From Methylococcaceae bacterium (GTDB lineage Bacteria > Pseudomonadota > Gammaproteobacteria > Methylococcales > Methylomonadaceae), in assembly GCA_030693065.1 (NCBI GenBank), contig JAUYBL010000020.1:26246-90245 (forward strand): a stretch of DNA of 64,000 nt, given 5' to 3'. Every line of letters begins with the position of its first letter. Position 1 is the stretch's first letter. Positions 27,631 to 36,263 of this stretch are shown piece by piece. Both the position numbers and the translations under genes were made by a program. Below the pieces are notes generated by a model. That model saw only the letters and a list, made by a program, of their open reading frames with translations, ran no database searches and was not told where the DNA came from.

Positions 27631-28383
27631 CTATAACGCCAAAAAATCTTCTAACCCTTGCCCGATGAAACCTTGTTGCGCGGCAACTGCTTTGTCTTCA
27701 ACGGTGTTGTAACCCCACAGCGCAAAAATCAATTTAACATTAGCTAACTGGTCGACTTTACTAACGTTCAATAATGTAGGTAGCCTATCTTCAACAAAAT
27801 AAATCGTGTTGTCCGGATGACTTGTTAGTAACTGCGTTAAGACTTGCACCTTACTCATATTGCGATCTAAGCCAAAAATCTTGTCATCAGCCAAGTCAAT
27901 AGCGTTAGCTTTTAGAATTTGTTTAACAAAACGTTCTTGTTTAGTCGTGATAATCAACCAGGGCGTCTGCTGCCCTAACTGCTGCAGTTTTTCTGCAACA
28001 CCCGGAAACAAAGGATTCATGTTGACCCAATCCGCCAAATCGTTTGCTATCCAAGCGTCTCGGGTTTCCCCAAAAAGTTTTTTTAGATCATCAGGTGTGA
28101 CCTGAGCCTGCTGTAATAGCGTGTCAATTTTACTGGCATAGCTGCTAATAATCGCCTCGGGGGACGCACCCAAATGGAGTAGACGCATTGCCAAGATGGC
28201 TTCATAGCCGGTTTCAATAATCGGTCGAACTAAGCGAAATTGATCAATCATGGCTTGCGGCACGGCCTGGGGCATGTCGCTCCAAATGTGGTTAGCAGCT
28301 TTCCAGCCGGTGATTGCGGTTTCCACCGCACTGTCGCAAATAACGCCATCAAAATCGAGGGCAAAGAGTATCGAATTATTCAT
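27631..28383 (-). CDS. HAD-superfamily hydrolase
   Basis: A 250-residue haloacid dehalogenase-type phosphatase. Motif I DFDGVICDS supplies the nucleophile Asp10 and acid Asp12, the Lys of motif III is probably in TTKQERF, and the motif IV acids are in FVEDRLPTL. A helical cap (about 20-130) lies between motifs I and II. The substrate is unknown. It is convergent with the transporter gene. Confidence 0.8.
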   Translation of the reverse strand: MNNSILFALDFDGVICDSAVETAITGWKAANHIWSDMPQAVPQAMIDQFRLVRPIIETGYEAILAMRLLHLGASPEAIISSYASKIDTLLQQAQVTPDDLKKLFGETRDAWIANDLADWVNMNPLFPGVAEKLQQLGQQTPWLIITTKQERFVKQILKANAIDLADDKIFGLDRNMSKVQVLTQLLTSHPDNTIYFVEDRLPTLLNVSKVDQLANVKLIFALWGYNTVEDKAVAAQQGFIGQGLEDFLAL

Positions 28384-28529
28384 TTTTATGATTGGATGGT
28401 AACGATGATTAAAGTGTTTGCTAAAACACCCGTTTGTAGAGCGAGAAAGAATAAATGTCTTGATAGTTAGCCACTATCAACATATACGAAACATTTTGTT
28501 AATTATTAGCTGTATTGTAAACAAATACG

Positions 28530-28692
28530 CCCGCGACTATAGTTGTCACCAAGTTAAGCAAGTCCCTTTTACCAATGTTGAATAGGACTTCTCACCAGTT
28601 TCATGTACCTCCTCGTAGTGTGAAATTCAGATTCTTTTGGAATCTGTTACTTTTAACCTCCCTCTGCTCAGGCATCGGGAGGTTTTTTTTGG
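28530..28692 (+). ncRNA. Candidate small RNA with intrinsic terminator
   Basis: A 320-base gene-free interval holds consecutive hairpins on the plus strand. AAGTCC pairs with GGACTT (about 28559-28610), TCAC with GTGA, and CAGATTC with GAATCTG around TTTTG. A textbook terminator comes last: AACCTCCC, a 14-base loop, GGGAGGTT and a total of eight T ending at 28690. No protein gene precedes this terminator on the plus strand, so a ~150-base independent transcript is the simplest explanation. The 5' end is a guess. No known RNA family is recognised. Confidence 0.45.
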
Positions 28693-28706
28693 CCTATTGA
28701 TTAGCT

Positions 28707-29258
28707 TTAGCTCTTTGGCAATCCCGACAACCAGCTCTGAGTCTTGCTGACAGCCTGTTGCGTTAAATCAGCAAAGGCGCTAATCGCGCCCTTAGCATCT
28801 GGCGTTTTACTCGGCTGTTCCAATCTAAATTCTTGCGTAGCGACTTTCTGGGTATTGTCTGCAGAATATGCCTCGACCGAAAAATGCAGTACTACGCGGG
28901 CTTTATCAATGGCATCAAATTGCTGCTCAAACGTTAGCATTTTTACCAATAACCGATAATTAAAGCCAACCCTGCTAGCAATCATTTGTTGCTGAAATAA
29001 TTCCGGCGGCGAAGCAATCCACACATCTTGACCGTAAAACCTGACTTGGCTAGGCGCAGCAAAAAGCAGTCGATAGCGAATGCGATTATCCCAAAGCCAC
29101 GATGGAGCATCGACGTTAATCGCTGATTTTTGTTCAACACTATTTAAAGCAGCTCTGCTTTGATTTTGGCCAAAATCATGCGCGGCCGGTTGCCTGGCAT
29201 TCGGTGTGCAGCCAATCGCTAATAGCGATACCGCTAGAGTTATCAGAAGAGTTTTCAT
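28707..29258 (-). CDS. ABC-transporter auxiliary lipoprotein (PqiC/DUF330-like)
   Basis: A 183-residue lipoprotein with the lipobox LLAIGC (Cys17). The body is typical of the small lipoproteins that accompany MCE-domain lipid transporters (for example APSQVRFYGQDVW, then PPELFQQQ). It probably sits in the outer membrane and receives lipid from, or docks, the MlaD-like protein. Its ATG overlaps the stop of the preceding gene by four bases, and it is the last gene of a four-gene operon. Confidence 0.8.
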   Translation of the reverse strand: MKTLLITLAVSLLAIGCTPNARQPAAHDFGQNQSRAALNSVEQKSAINVDAPSWLWDNRIRYRLLFAAPSQVRFYGQDVWIASPPELFQQQMIASRVGFNYRLLVKMLTFEQQFDAIDKARVVLHFSVEAYSADNTQKVATQEFRLEQPSKTPDAKGAISAFADLTQQAVSKTQSWLSGLPKS

Positions 29259-30169
29259 TTTGGGGCCTCATAGCCTGGTTCGCCGGGGCCCAGGTCTTTC
29301 TTGCTTGGGCCTAACAAGAGTTCTTGGGGATTATGTTCCAGCATGGTAGCGACTCGTTTAATCTGTTGACTGGTGCCGTGTAACTCAATCAGCAGGTCAT
29401 TGATTTTAGGTAGGGTCGTCTGCAACGCAAAGTTACCTGCGGTCTGTCCGGTATCCGCGAGTTTGCTGGTTTTAGTACTGAGCGCTTTAACTTCCTTCGT
29501 CAAACCCTGCAGGTCAGCAGTCAATTTATTGATGTTTTTAAGTGTGCCGCGCGCATCATTAGTTAAGGCAGGTACGTCCGCTAACGCCGCATCGACACTT
29601 TTTTGCAACTCGCCAAGTTTAGCGGTCAGACCTTTTAAATTATCCAGAATGCCAGCAATATTCTTGATGTTTTCATCACTCAATACCTGACCTAAAGCCA
29701 CCATCAACCGATCGGCTTTATGCAATATTTCTTCACCTGAGGTCATCAACCGGTCAGTCAACGATGGCAACAACGGAATACGCCGATCAGGAATATCGCC
29801 AGGTGGAATCGCCTCCCGTACCTTATCGTTATCTTCCAGCTGAATCTGCGTTAAGCCCGTCACGCCTTTGAGCCTTAAGGTCGCGTACACGCTCCTACTC
29901 AAGACGATATTTTTATCAACTTCAATCGGTATCAGAATAATCCCGGCGTCATTGGGATCAAATTCGACTTTAAGCACTTTACCTACCGCAATGCCGCGAA
30001 AAAACACGGTTGATTCGGGATTAAGCCCCGACACCGATTCTTGAGTGTAAATCACGTAATTATTGCGTTCGCGCTCAAAATGCCCCAGCCAGTAAATCAC
30101 TATCACTGACGCTGTTACCAACACCAGTAAAAACAGTCCAGTCATTAATGCGTGCTTGTTTCTACCCAT
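29255..30169 (-). CDS. mlaD: MlaD-like MCE-domain protein, lipid-transfer subunit
   Basis: Starting at the ATG with AGAGGAAG upstream, the 304-residue protein has one membrane helix (about 8-27) and an MCE domain (about 35-110, VSGLNPESTVFFRGIAVGKV). A long helical, coiled-coil-prone section and a proline-rich tail follow. MCE proteins form hexameric rings that shuttle phospholipid across the periplasm. The frame continues 21 codons further upstream but that part is not family-like. It overlaps the ATPase gene by 8 bases. The length is nearer to PqiB/Mce-type single-MCE proteins than to E. coli MlaD (183 residues). Confidence 0.85.
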   Translation of the reverse strand: MGRNKHALMTGLFLLVLVTASVIVIYWLGHFERERNNYVIYTQESVSGLNPESTVFFRGIAVGKVLKVEFDPNDAGIILIPIEVDKNIVLSRSVYATLRLKGVTGLTQIQLEDNDKVREAIPPGDIPDRRIPLLPSLTDRLMTSGEEILHKADRLMVALGQVLSDENIKNIAGILDNLKGLTAKLGELQKSVDAALADVPALTNDARGTLKNINKLTADLQGLTKEVKALSTKTSKLADTGQTAGNFALQTTLPKINDLLIELHGTSQQIKRVATMLEHNPQELLLGPSKKDLGPGEPGYEAPK

Positions 30170-30944
30170 GAGCTTCCTCTTGATACTGGAATACACGCCG
30201 CGCGCGTCTATTGTGAAAAAAACTCTTAACAAACGGGTGCGGACAATTTAATACCGACGCCAACGGCCCAAAAGCCACTAACTGATTATCAGCCAATACC
30301 GCCACTTGGGTACATAAATCCCGAAGTATATCCAGATCATGCGTGACCATCACCACGGTAAACTTTAGATCGCGATGCAGCTCTGATAATAGCGTAACGA
30401 AATCTTCACTGGAGATAGGATCAAGGCCCGAGGTTGGCTCATCCAATAATAACAAGCCAGGCTCAAGTATCATGGTTCTAGCCAGCGCCACGCGTTTAAT
30501 CATACCTCCGGACAAATCAGCCGGTTTTAACCAGGCATCATCCGGAGATAAGCCCACCATTGCTAATTTCATGAACACCAAGCGGCTAATCAATTCTTCA
30601 TCCTTGACGCCAACCTCTCGTAACGGGAACGCGATGTTATCAAACACATCCAGAACGCTAAACAACGCGCCTTTTTGAAACAACACGCCGCAGTCACTGC
30701 GCAAGCGTTGTCCATGACCGACAGTGATTTTTTTTAACGATTGCCCCATTACAAACACCTCGCCTTCACTGGGAATCTGCAAGCCGATAATTTCTCGTAG
30801 CAGTGTGGTTTTGCCACAACCGGAAGCGCCCACCAAACCAAGAATTTCGCCGCGCGGTAAGTTGAGATTAATATCTTTATGAATCACCTTGTCGCCAAAG
30901 CGCGTCCAGATATGCTCCATTTGAATAGCAAAGTCATTACTCAT
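30162..30944 (-). CDS. mlaF: ABC transporter ATP-binding protein, MlaF-like
   Basis: A 260-residue ATPase: Walker A GASGCGKTT, signature LSGGMIKR, Walker B LLLLDEPTSGLDP and switch His in VMVTHDLD. The signature LSGGM (rather than LSGGQ) is characteristic of MlaF/Mkl proteins. It powers phospholipid trafficking with the adjacent permease, which it overlaps by four bases (ATGA). Confidence 0.92.
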   Translation of the reverse strand: MSNDFAIQMEHIWTRFGDKVIHKDINLNLPRGEILGLVGASGCGKTTLLREIIGLQIPSEGEVFVMGQSLKKITVGHGQRLRSDCGVLFQKGALFSVLDVFDNIAFPLREVGVKDEELISRLVFMKLAMVGLSPDDAWLKPADLSGGMIKRVALARTMILEPGLLLLDEPTSGLDPISSEDFVTLLSELHRDLKFTVVMVTHDLDILRDLCTQVAVLADNQLVAFGPLASVLNCPHPFVKSFFHNRRARRVFQYQEEAHG

Positions 30945-32065
30945 GGCATGCCCACGCCCATAAACAAAATAGCAAATACCGCATCGATCATAATCACGAC
31001 GGTAATGGCGGCAACCACTGAATTGGTGGTTTCATTACCCAAGCTTTCAGTATTAGGCTTAATCCTAAAGCCAAAATGGCACGCGATTAAAGCAATCATT
31101 AAACCAAAAACCGCGCTTTTACCGATGCCGATAAACACGTTAGCTAAAGGCACCACATCGGGCAATTTAAAGAAAAATTGTTGATAGCTAATATCCAAGG
31201 TATTTTGCGCGGAGAACATGCCGCCGATGAGTGCCGCGGCATCCGTCCAAATGCTAATCAGCGGCATTATCAACGTTAATGCTGCCACATTTGGTAAAAT
31301 TATCCGCACGGAATGCGAGATTCCCATGGCCGATAAGGCATCCAGTTCTTCCGTCACGCGCATGATGCCGATTTGCGCGGTCATCGCCGACCCGGAACGA
31401 CCGGCAACCAGAATTGCCGCCAGCAACGGCCCCAGTTCCCGAATAATGCTTAAGCCCAAAATATCGATAATGTAAATTTCCGCGCCGAAGATCTTTAACT
31501 GTAGCGCCGATAAATAGCTCAGCACGATGCCAATCAAAAAGCCTACCAGCGCAGTAATCCCCAACGCACGCACGCCGGATTCATAAATGGTGATGGAGAT
31601 CTCCGCCCAAGGAATTTCACTTGGATGCCGCAGTAAATAGCTTATGTCTAAAAATAACTGGCCCAGCAAAAACACGACATCCACCAACTGAAGCCAAAAG
31701 TCTTTGAGCAACTTTTGCAGTATCGGCCAAAACTGAATTTTTGCAGCCCGCAGTGGCGGCAAGACTTGCTCCTGCCAGCGCTCGAATAGACGTTGATGCT
31801 CAGGACGTAGTTGCAGTCCATCCGGCAAGCGATTACCCCAGGCTTGCCAAAGCATTAAGGCCGCCGCATTATCCAGAACCTCAACATTTTGCATGTCCCA
31901 ATGCTTAACCTTGTTATCGTTAACCAACCGGGTAATTTTCTGTGTCAGTGCAGGTTCTGCAGTCAAGCCGCGCAGATTCCAAACACCTGACAATTGCACA
32001 GAACGCTCACCATCTTGATCTAGCACGTCTAGCGTCGGCGTTACCTCAAGATTAAGTTCAGTCAT
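30941..32065 (-). CDS. mlaE: MlaE-family permease with N-terminal STAS-like domain
   Basis: A 374-residue inner-membrane permease. Residues ~1-105 form a STAS-like regulatory domain, which in the E. coli system is the separate MlaB, so this is a natural MlaB-MlaE fusion. The remaining ~260 residues have five or six helices with the MlaE signatures ELGPLLAAILVAGRSGSAM and EELDALSAMGIS. It begins an operon permease-ATPase-MCE-lipoprotein for lipid transport between the membranes. Confidence 0.92.
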   Translation of the reverse strand: MTELNLEVTPTLDVLDQDGERSVQLSGVWNLRGLTAEPALTQKITRLVNDNKVKHWDMQNVEVLDNAAALMLWQAWGNRLPDGLQLRPEHQRLFERWQEQVLPPLRAAKIQFWPILQKLLKDFWLQLVDVVFLLGQLFLDISYLLRHPSEIPWAEISITIYESGVRALGITALVGFLIGIVLSYLSALQLKIFGAEIYIIDILGLSIIRELGPLLAAILVAGRSGSAMTAQIGIMRVTEELDALSAMGISHSVRIILPNVAALTLIMPLISIWTDAAALIGGMFSAQNTLDISYQQFFFKLPDVVPLANVFIGIGKSAVFGLMIALIACHFGFRIKPNTESLGNETTNSVVAAITVVIMIDAVFAILFMGVGMP

Positions 32066-32074
32066 AAATCCACC

Positions 32075-32872
32075 CTATGGCGTGGCCAGCCAATCCAGCT
32101 CGACATCTGAAAAACCGGCACGTTTACGTAGTTCTCTATTAAACGGTCCTTTAGGCTTACCGGCAATATAGTATTGCGTAATCAGCGCCTGATAAGTACT
32201 GTCAGGCTCCATTCCGCGCTGCTCACAGACAACACTAAACCACTTTGAACCTAGCGCCACATGGCCGATTTCATCAGTCAAAATCCGTGTTAGTAACGCC
32301 ACGCTGGCTTTATCGCCCAAGTTGGTAAATTTCTCGATAATCGCAGGCGTCACATCCAACCCACGCGCTTCCATGCAACGCGGCACCATCGCCAGCCTTG
32401 CCAATAAATCATCTTTAGTTTCTTTGGCGTGATCCCATAAACCGCCATGTGCAGGCAAATCGCCGTACTGAATGTTTAAGGCCTGCAAATGCGTTCTGAT
32501 TAACTCGAAATGTTGTGCTTCCTCATCGGCGACTTGCAGCCAATCTATATAGAACTGGTCGGGCATACCACGAAACCGGTACAGCATGTCCCAGGCCAGA
32601 TAAATCGCCATAAATTCAACATGCGCGATGGCATGAAAAAACGCTGCCACGCCTTGGGGATTAGTCAATTTGCGATTGGGCATATTACGCGGCGCCAGCA
32701 ACTCAGGACTATCAGGAAAACTCACCTGCTCGATTGGCAAGGGCGGGCAAGACGGGCTAAGCTTTAGCTCGCCGTTATGTAATAATTGCCAAGCCTGGTG
32801 CGTCAGCGCCAGCTTTTCATCAATATTTGTGCGATGTAGACACGCAGCGGCAAAATCAAAGACGTTATTCAT
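32075..32872 (-). CDS. DUF455 ferritin-like protein
   Basis: A 265-residue member of the DUF455 family. It is predicted to be a four-helix ferritin-like protein with two metal-ligand pairs visible as EEAQHF (ExxH) and DEIGHVALG (ExxH), plus AHVEFMAI. Its biochemical role is not established. It lies 9 bases upstream of the permease gene and is probably co-transcribed with the lipid transporter. It is divergent from the VanZ-like gene with only 18 bases between their start codons. Confidence 0.85.
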   Translation of the reverse strand: MNNVFDFAAACLHRTNIDEKLALTHQAWQLLHNGELKLSPSCPPLPIEQVSFPDSPELLAPRNMPNRKLTNPQGVAAFFHAIAHVEFMAIYLAWDMLYRFRGMPDQFYIDWLQVADEEAQHFELIRTHLQALNIQYGDLPAHGGLWDHAKETKDDLLARLAMVPRCMEARGLDVTPAIIEKFTNLGDKASVALLTRILTDEIGHVALGSKWFSVVCEQRGMEPDSTYQALITQYYIAGKPKGPFNRELRKRAGFSDVELDWLATP

Positions 32873-32890
32873 TACCTTTACACAAACCCT

Positions 32891-33271
32891 ATGACTAAAT
32901 ATTTCGACCTAAGTGCATTACTGCTTTATTGCCTGTTTATTTATTGGTTGTCCGACCAACAATCCCTGCCCGCGCCCACCTGGTGGGGCCTAGAGTTCCA
33001 AGACAAAATCAACCACGCGGGTGCTTATTTTATTATGGCAACATTCGCTTGGCGCAGCATTAGGCATATCGGCACTTCACCCATTGTACTGGCTTTAATC
33101 AGCATTCTGTTTTGTAGTTTATACGGCGCGTCAGACGAATGGCATCAATCCTTTGTCGAAGGCCGCTCTTCAGATGTCATGGATTGGCTGGCGGATACTA
33201 GCGGGGCGGTGATGGCGATGGTGTGCTTATATTTTTTTCAGCGGCGGAATATATTTACAGTCGGTATTTAA
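32891..33271 (+). CDS. VanZ-family membrane protein
   Basis: A 126-residue protein with four predicted helices and VanZ family features: DKINHAGAYFIMATFAW and GASDEWHQSFVEGRSSDVMDWLAD. VanZ relatives are small membrane proteins of unclear function, some linked to glycopeptide tolerance. The start overlaps the promoter zone of the divergent DUF455 gene. Confidence 0.82.
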   Translation: MTKYFDLSALLLYCLFIYWLSDQQSLPAPTWWGLEFQDKINHAGAYFIMATFAWRSIRHIGTSPIVLALISILFCSLYGASDEWHQSFVEGRSSDVMDWLADTSGAVMAMVCLYFFQRRNIFTVGI

Positions 33272-33340
33272 AAGTGGCTTTTGTTCAACATTGTCATGCC
33301 GTAGTGATCTAACTCGAGCCATAATGTTTACGGCTGGTGA

Positions 33341-33570
33341 CTAGGGAAGCGCCTACCCCTCAATCAACTCAAGATTGATCAGTCTTTTGTAAACGATCTA
33401 GGTACCAATAGCAGTGATCAAACTACACGGTGAAAAGTCTCGGCTTAGATGGAATTCCTGTAGGAGTCGAAACAAAAGAACAGCAAGAACGCCTGCTTGA
33501 CAAAGGCTGCACTCAATTTCAAGGCTATCTATTTGGCGCTCAACAACGACCGGATTTTAGAATCCAATAG
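33341..33570 (+). pseudogene. Remnant of an EAL-domain (c-di-GMP phosphodiesterase) gene
   Basis: Two frames of the same strand give consecutive pieces of an EAL domain. From 33341 it reads GKRLPLNQLKIDQSFVNDL, and from about 33430 KSLGLDGIPVGVETKEQQ then CTQFQGYLFGAQ, ending at a TAG. The order and spacing match the last ~75 residues of EAL proteins, so a frameshift near 33410-33430 separates them. The catalytic ELV motif and most of the domain are missing. Its end overlaps the convergent glutathione peroxidase gene by about 40 bases. Confidence 0.7.
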
Positions 33571-34068
33571 TTCGGGAGTGATTTCGCTAGGAAAGGCCGA
33601 AATCGTTGCCCCGTCTTTGCTAATTAAATATTTATAAAAATTCCACTCCGGTGCCTGACCGATAGCTTGAATCAGCTTTTTGAAAAAGCCGTTTGCAGCC
33701 GCACCTTTTACAGCGCTTTTTTCCAATATCGGAAATGTGACTCCGTAATTGATGAAACAAACTTTGGCAGTTTGTTCTGCATTGTCGAACTCCTGATTAA
33801 AATCATTTGAGGGGAAGCCAACAATCACTAATCCCTGGTCCTTATATTTTTGATACAACGCTTCCAGACCTTCAAACTGCGGGGTATAACCGCAATTACT
33901 TGCTGTGTTGACAGCCAGCACAACCTTATCTTTAAAGGCCTGACAAAAATCAAGCTGTTCGGTTGATCTTAATTTCGTCATTTTGAAATTCAAAATTTCA
34001 GGGCAAGATTCCGCACCCGCGCTTGCAGCTGAAAATAACAACGCTGCCATTAAAACTAGCATTTTCAT
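33529..34068 (-). CDS. Exported glutathione peroxidase-like thiol peroxidase
   Basis: A 179-residue protein with a signal peptide (cleavage near SAGA-ES). The GPx fold shows NTASNCGYTPQF with Cys59 in place of selenocysteine. The second catalytic region is FPSNDFNQEFDN, where the usual Gln is Asp, and the third is WNFYKYL. Such Cys enzymes generally use thioredoxin rather than glutathione and reduce lipid or organic hydroperoxides. Export places it in the periplasm, unlike E. coli BtuE. Confidence 0.88.
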   Translation of the reverse strand: MKMLVLMAALLFSAASAGAESCPEILNFKMTKLRSTEQLDFCQAFKDKVVLAVNTASNCGYTPQFEGLEALYQKYKDQGLVIVGFPSNDFNQEFDNAEQTAKVCFINYGVTFPILEKSAVKGAAANGFFKKLIQAIGQAPEWNFYKYLISKDGATISAFPSEITPELLDSKIRSLLSAK

Positions 34069-34183
34069 GATCGTACCTTTTGAGTTATTGCATTAGCACA
34101 GGCCGGATTTAAACACTGTCTAACGGTATTGGTTAAAAACCAGCCCATTAGGAATTTACCAGAAATTCACCACTTGCCAAGTT

Positions 34184-34476
34184 ATACCAATCCCAACAAG
34201 TTTATATTTAAAACCCTCATCCTAACCTTCTCCTTTATGCCCTATGCATAACTATCTACACAACTTTTTTACAATTTAGAATCAATGAGTTGTAAAACCA
34301 CTTAACTCCCTCTCCTGCTGGAGAGGGTTGGGGTGAGGAGATTAAAATCAATCACTTAGATTCCCCTCATCCCAACCTTCTCCCGCTGGAGAAGGGGCCA
34401 AAAACTTGTGTAGATACCTATGGCCCTATGGGTACGTTGGAGAAGGAATAGTATGTGAACTAATTGGGATTGGTAT
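34184..34476. mobile_element. MITE-like non-autonomous repeat element (293 bp)
   Basis: The 13-base ends ATACCAATCCCAA and TTGGGATTGGTAT are perfect terminal inverted repeats. Inside is a nested arrangement: CCTTCTCCTTTATGCCCTATG near the left end, the pair TCCCTCTCCTGCTGGAGAGGG and CCTTCTCCCGCTGGAGAAGGG in the middle, then CCTATGGGTACGTTGGAGAAGG. No coding capacity. Its right end supplies the stop codon of the SDR gene. A shorter, decayed relative lies at about 42052-42158. Confidence 0.6.
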
Positions 34477-35156
34477 TAAGTTCTGATGGCGGAAACGCCG
34501 CCGTCGACATGCATAATTTGACCGCTGATCCAGCTGGCTTTATCCGATAACAAAAACATCGCCATCTGGGCAATGTCCTCGGCGCTACCTATGCGTTTAA
34601 GAGGATGGCGAGCAGCAGCCGCTTGTTTTTTTGTGTCATCACTCAATAGTCTTACCGCTAATGGCGTATCAGTGAGTGACGGTGCGATGGCATTGACTCT
34701 GACCTTGGGCGCCCACTCGGCAGCTAAGGAACGCGTCAAGCCTTCCACTGCACCTTTGGCCGCAGCCACGGTGGCATGATAAGGAAAACCCGTTTGCACA
34801 GCGACAGTGCTAAACAGCACCACAGAAGCAACATCCGATGCTTGCAGGTTACGTTGATAATGCTGCAAACAGCGCACCGCACCCAACAGATTAATTTCTA
34901 AATCCTGCCGAAACTCATTGGCTTTGAGACTGGCAAAAGGCTTCAAATTAATACTACCCGGGCAATAAACCAAACCAGCTAACGGTTCGTCAATTACCGG
35001 CAAGGGATCTGTTAAGACATCACAAATAAAGTGTGTAGAACGGATATTTTCCGGAGAGGTTCGACTTAAGGTATACACCTGGAATTCGGCTTGTGCCAAA
35101 CGGGCCAAAGCCGCACCGATACCGCTGCTGGCACCTACAACTAAAAGTTTACGCAT
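34476..35156 (-). CDS. Short-chain dehydrogenase/reductase lacking the catalytic tyrosine
   Basis: A 226-residue SDR with the cofactor motif GASSGIGAAL (about 8-17) and LVYCPGSIN in the position of NNAG. The active site reads HATVAAAKGAVEG: the Lys is in place but the Tyr four residues earlier is Val, so ordinary SDR chemistry should be impaired. It is divergent from the fatty-acid desaturase operon, which suggests a role in the same lipid pathway. The stop codon lies within the end of the MITE-like repeat. Confidence 0.85.
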   Translation of the reverse strand: MRKLLVVGASSGIGAALARLAQAEFQVYTLSRTSPENIRSTHFICDVLTDPLPVIDEPLAGLVYCPGSINLKPFASLKANEFRQDLEINLLGAVRCLQHYQRNLQASDVASVVLFSTVAVQTGFPYHATVAAAKGAVEGLTRSLAAEWAPKVRVNAIAPSLTDTPLAVRLLSDDTKKQAAAARHPLKRIGSAEDIAQMAMFLLSDKASWISGQIMHVDGGVSAIRT

Positions 35157-35324
35157 TTATTCATCCTCAAAAGTAGTCCCGGTAGTTCTTGCTCAAATCA
35201 ATCTGCGCGATATATCTGTTAGAAGCGATGCAGACGTTAACTCAATCACGTTGTCGTTGAGTTTTCCTGAATACGCATTAAAAGCAATTGTCTATCCCAT
35301 AAAATCGTCATCATGGAGCAGTAA

Positions 35325-36263
35325 ATGTTATTGAAAACAAAGCTTATCAAGCTGTTTGCCTGGATTGATAACAGCAACATAAGCGAGGCCGACAATGTCG
35401 GCAATGCTATTGACTGGCTCAGAGTTATCCCTTTTATACTGATGCATGTTACTTGTTTGCTGGTGTTTATGGTGGGCTGGAGTCCGGTCGCTTTGTGGGT
35501 GGCGTTGTTTTCTTACCTGCTCAGAATGTTCGCCATCACCGCCTTTTATCATCGTTATTTTTCGCACAAGTCGTTTAAAACCAGCCGAGCCGGGCAATTT
35601 ATTTTTGCGTTACTGGGTGCAACAGCCACGCAACGCGGTCCAATCTGGTGGGCATCTCATCATCGTCGGCATCATCTGTATTCCGATCAAGACAAGGACA
35701 TTCACAGTCCCAGGCACGGTTTTTTATGGAGCCACATGGGCTGGTTTTTATGCCTGAAAAATTTCACCACGCGCGAAAACTGCGTCCGTGACTTACTGAA
35801 ATACCCCGAATTACGCTGGCTGGATCGTTTTGATATTTTCGTCCCCATTGCTTATGCATTTTTCATGTTGGGACTTGGCAAATGGCTGGAAATGTATTTT
35901 CCGGAATTGGGCACCAATGCCTCGCAAATGTTGATCTGGGGCTATTTTGTATCGTCTATTGTGTTGATCCACTGCACATTGTCAGTTAATTCTTTAGCGC
36001 ATATCTTCGGTTCTAAACGTTACCAGACCAACGACGAGAGTCGTAACAATGGCTTGCTGGCATTGCTAACGCTGGGTGAAGGCTGGCACAACAATCATCA
36101 TCATTATCCGCTATCAACCAGACAGGGTTTCTTCTGGTGGGAAATTGATATTAGTTATTACCTGCTAAAACTGATGTCTTGGTGCGGTTTGATTTGGGAT
36201 CTGCAACCGGTCCCGGTTAACAGACTGCACTCCAAGCTGGTGCAAAAGGAGTTGCAACAATGA
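35325..36263 (+). CDS. Membrane fatty-acid desaturase (acyl-CoA delta-9 type)
   Basis: A 312-residue di-iron desaturase with the three histidine boxes HRYFSH, HRRHH and HNNHH, and about four membrane helices. GGAGCAGTAA precedes the ATG. It starts an operon of overlapping genes (desaturase, flavoprotein, DUF1365, Cfa, DUF2878, DUF1295) and its stop overlaps the next start (ATGA). In this context it probably desaturates a phospholipid acyl chain or a methylated fatty acid rather than serving bulk lipid synthesis. Confidence 0.92.
   Translation: MLLKTKLIKLFAWIDNSNISEADNVGNAIDWLRVIPFILMHVTCLLVFMVGWSPVALWVALFSYLLRMFAITAFYHRYFSHKSFKTSRAGQFIFALLGATATQRGPIWWASHHRRHHLYSDQDKDIHSPRHGFLWSHMGWFLCLKNFTTRENCVRDLLKYPELRWLDRFDIFVPIAYAFFMLGLGKWLEMYFPELGTNASQMLIWGYFVSSIVLIHCTLSVNSLAHIFGSKRYQTNDESRNNGLLALLTLGEGWHNNHHHYPLSTRQGFFWWEIDISYYLLKLMSWCGLIWDLQPVPVNRLHSKLVQKELQQ

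Noticed and set aside
34300..34410. Repeated CTCC/CTTC-rich hairpin sequence considered as a CRISPR array
   Set aside because: There are only two inverted, non-identical units with no regular spacers; it fits a MITE-like repeat.
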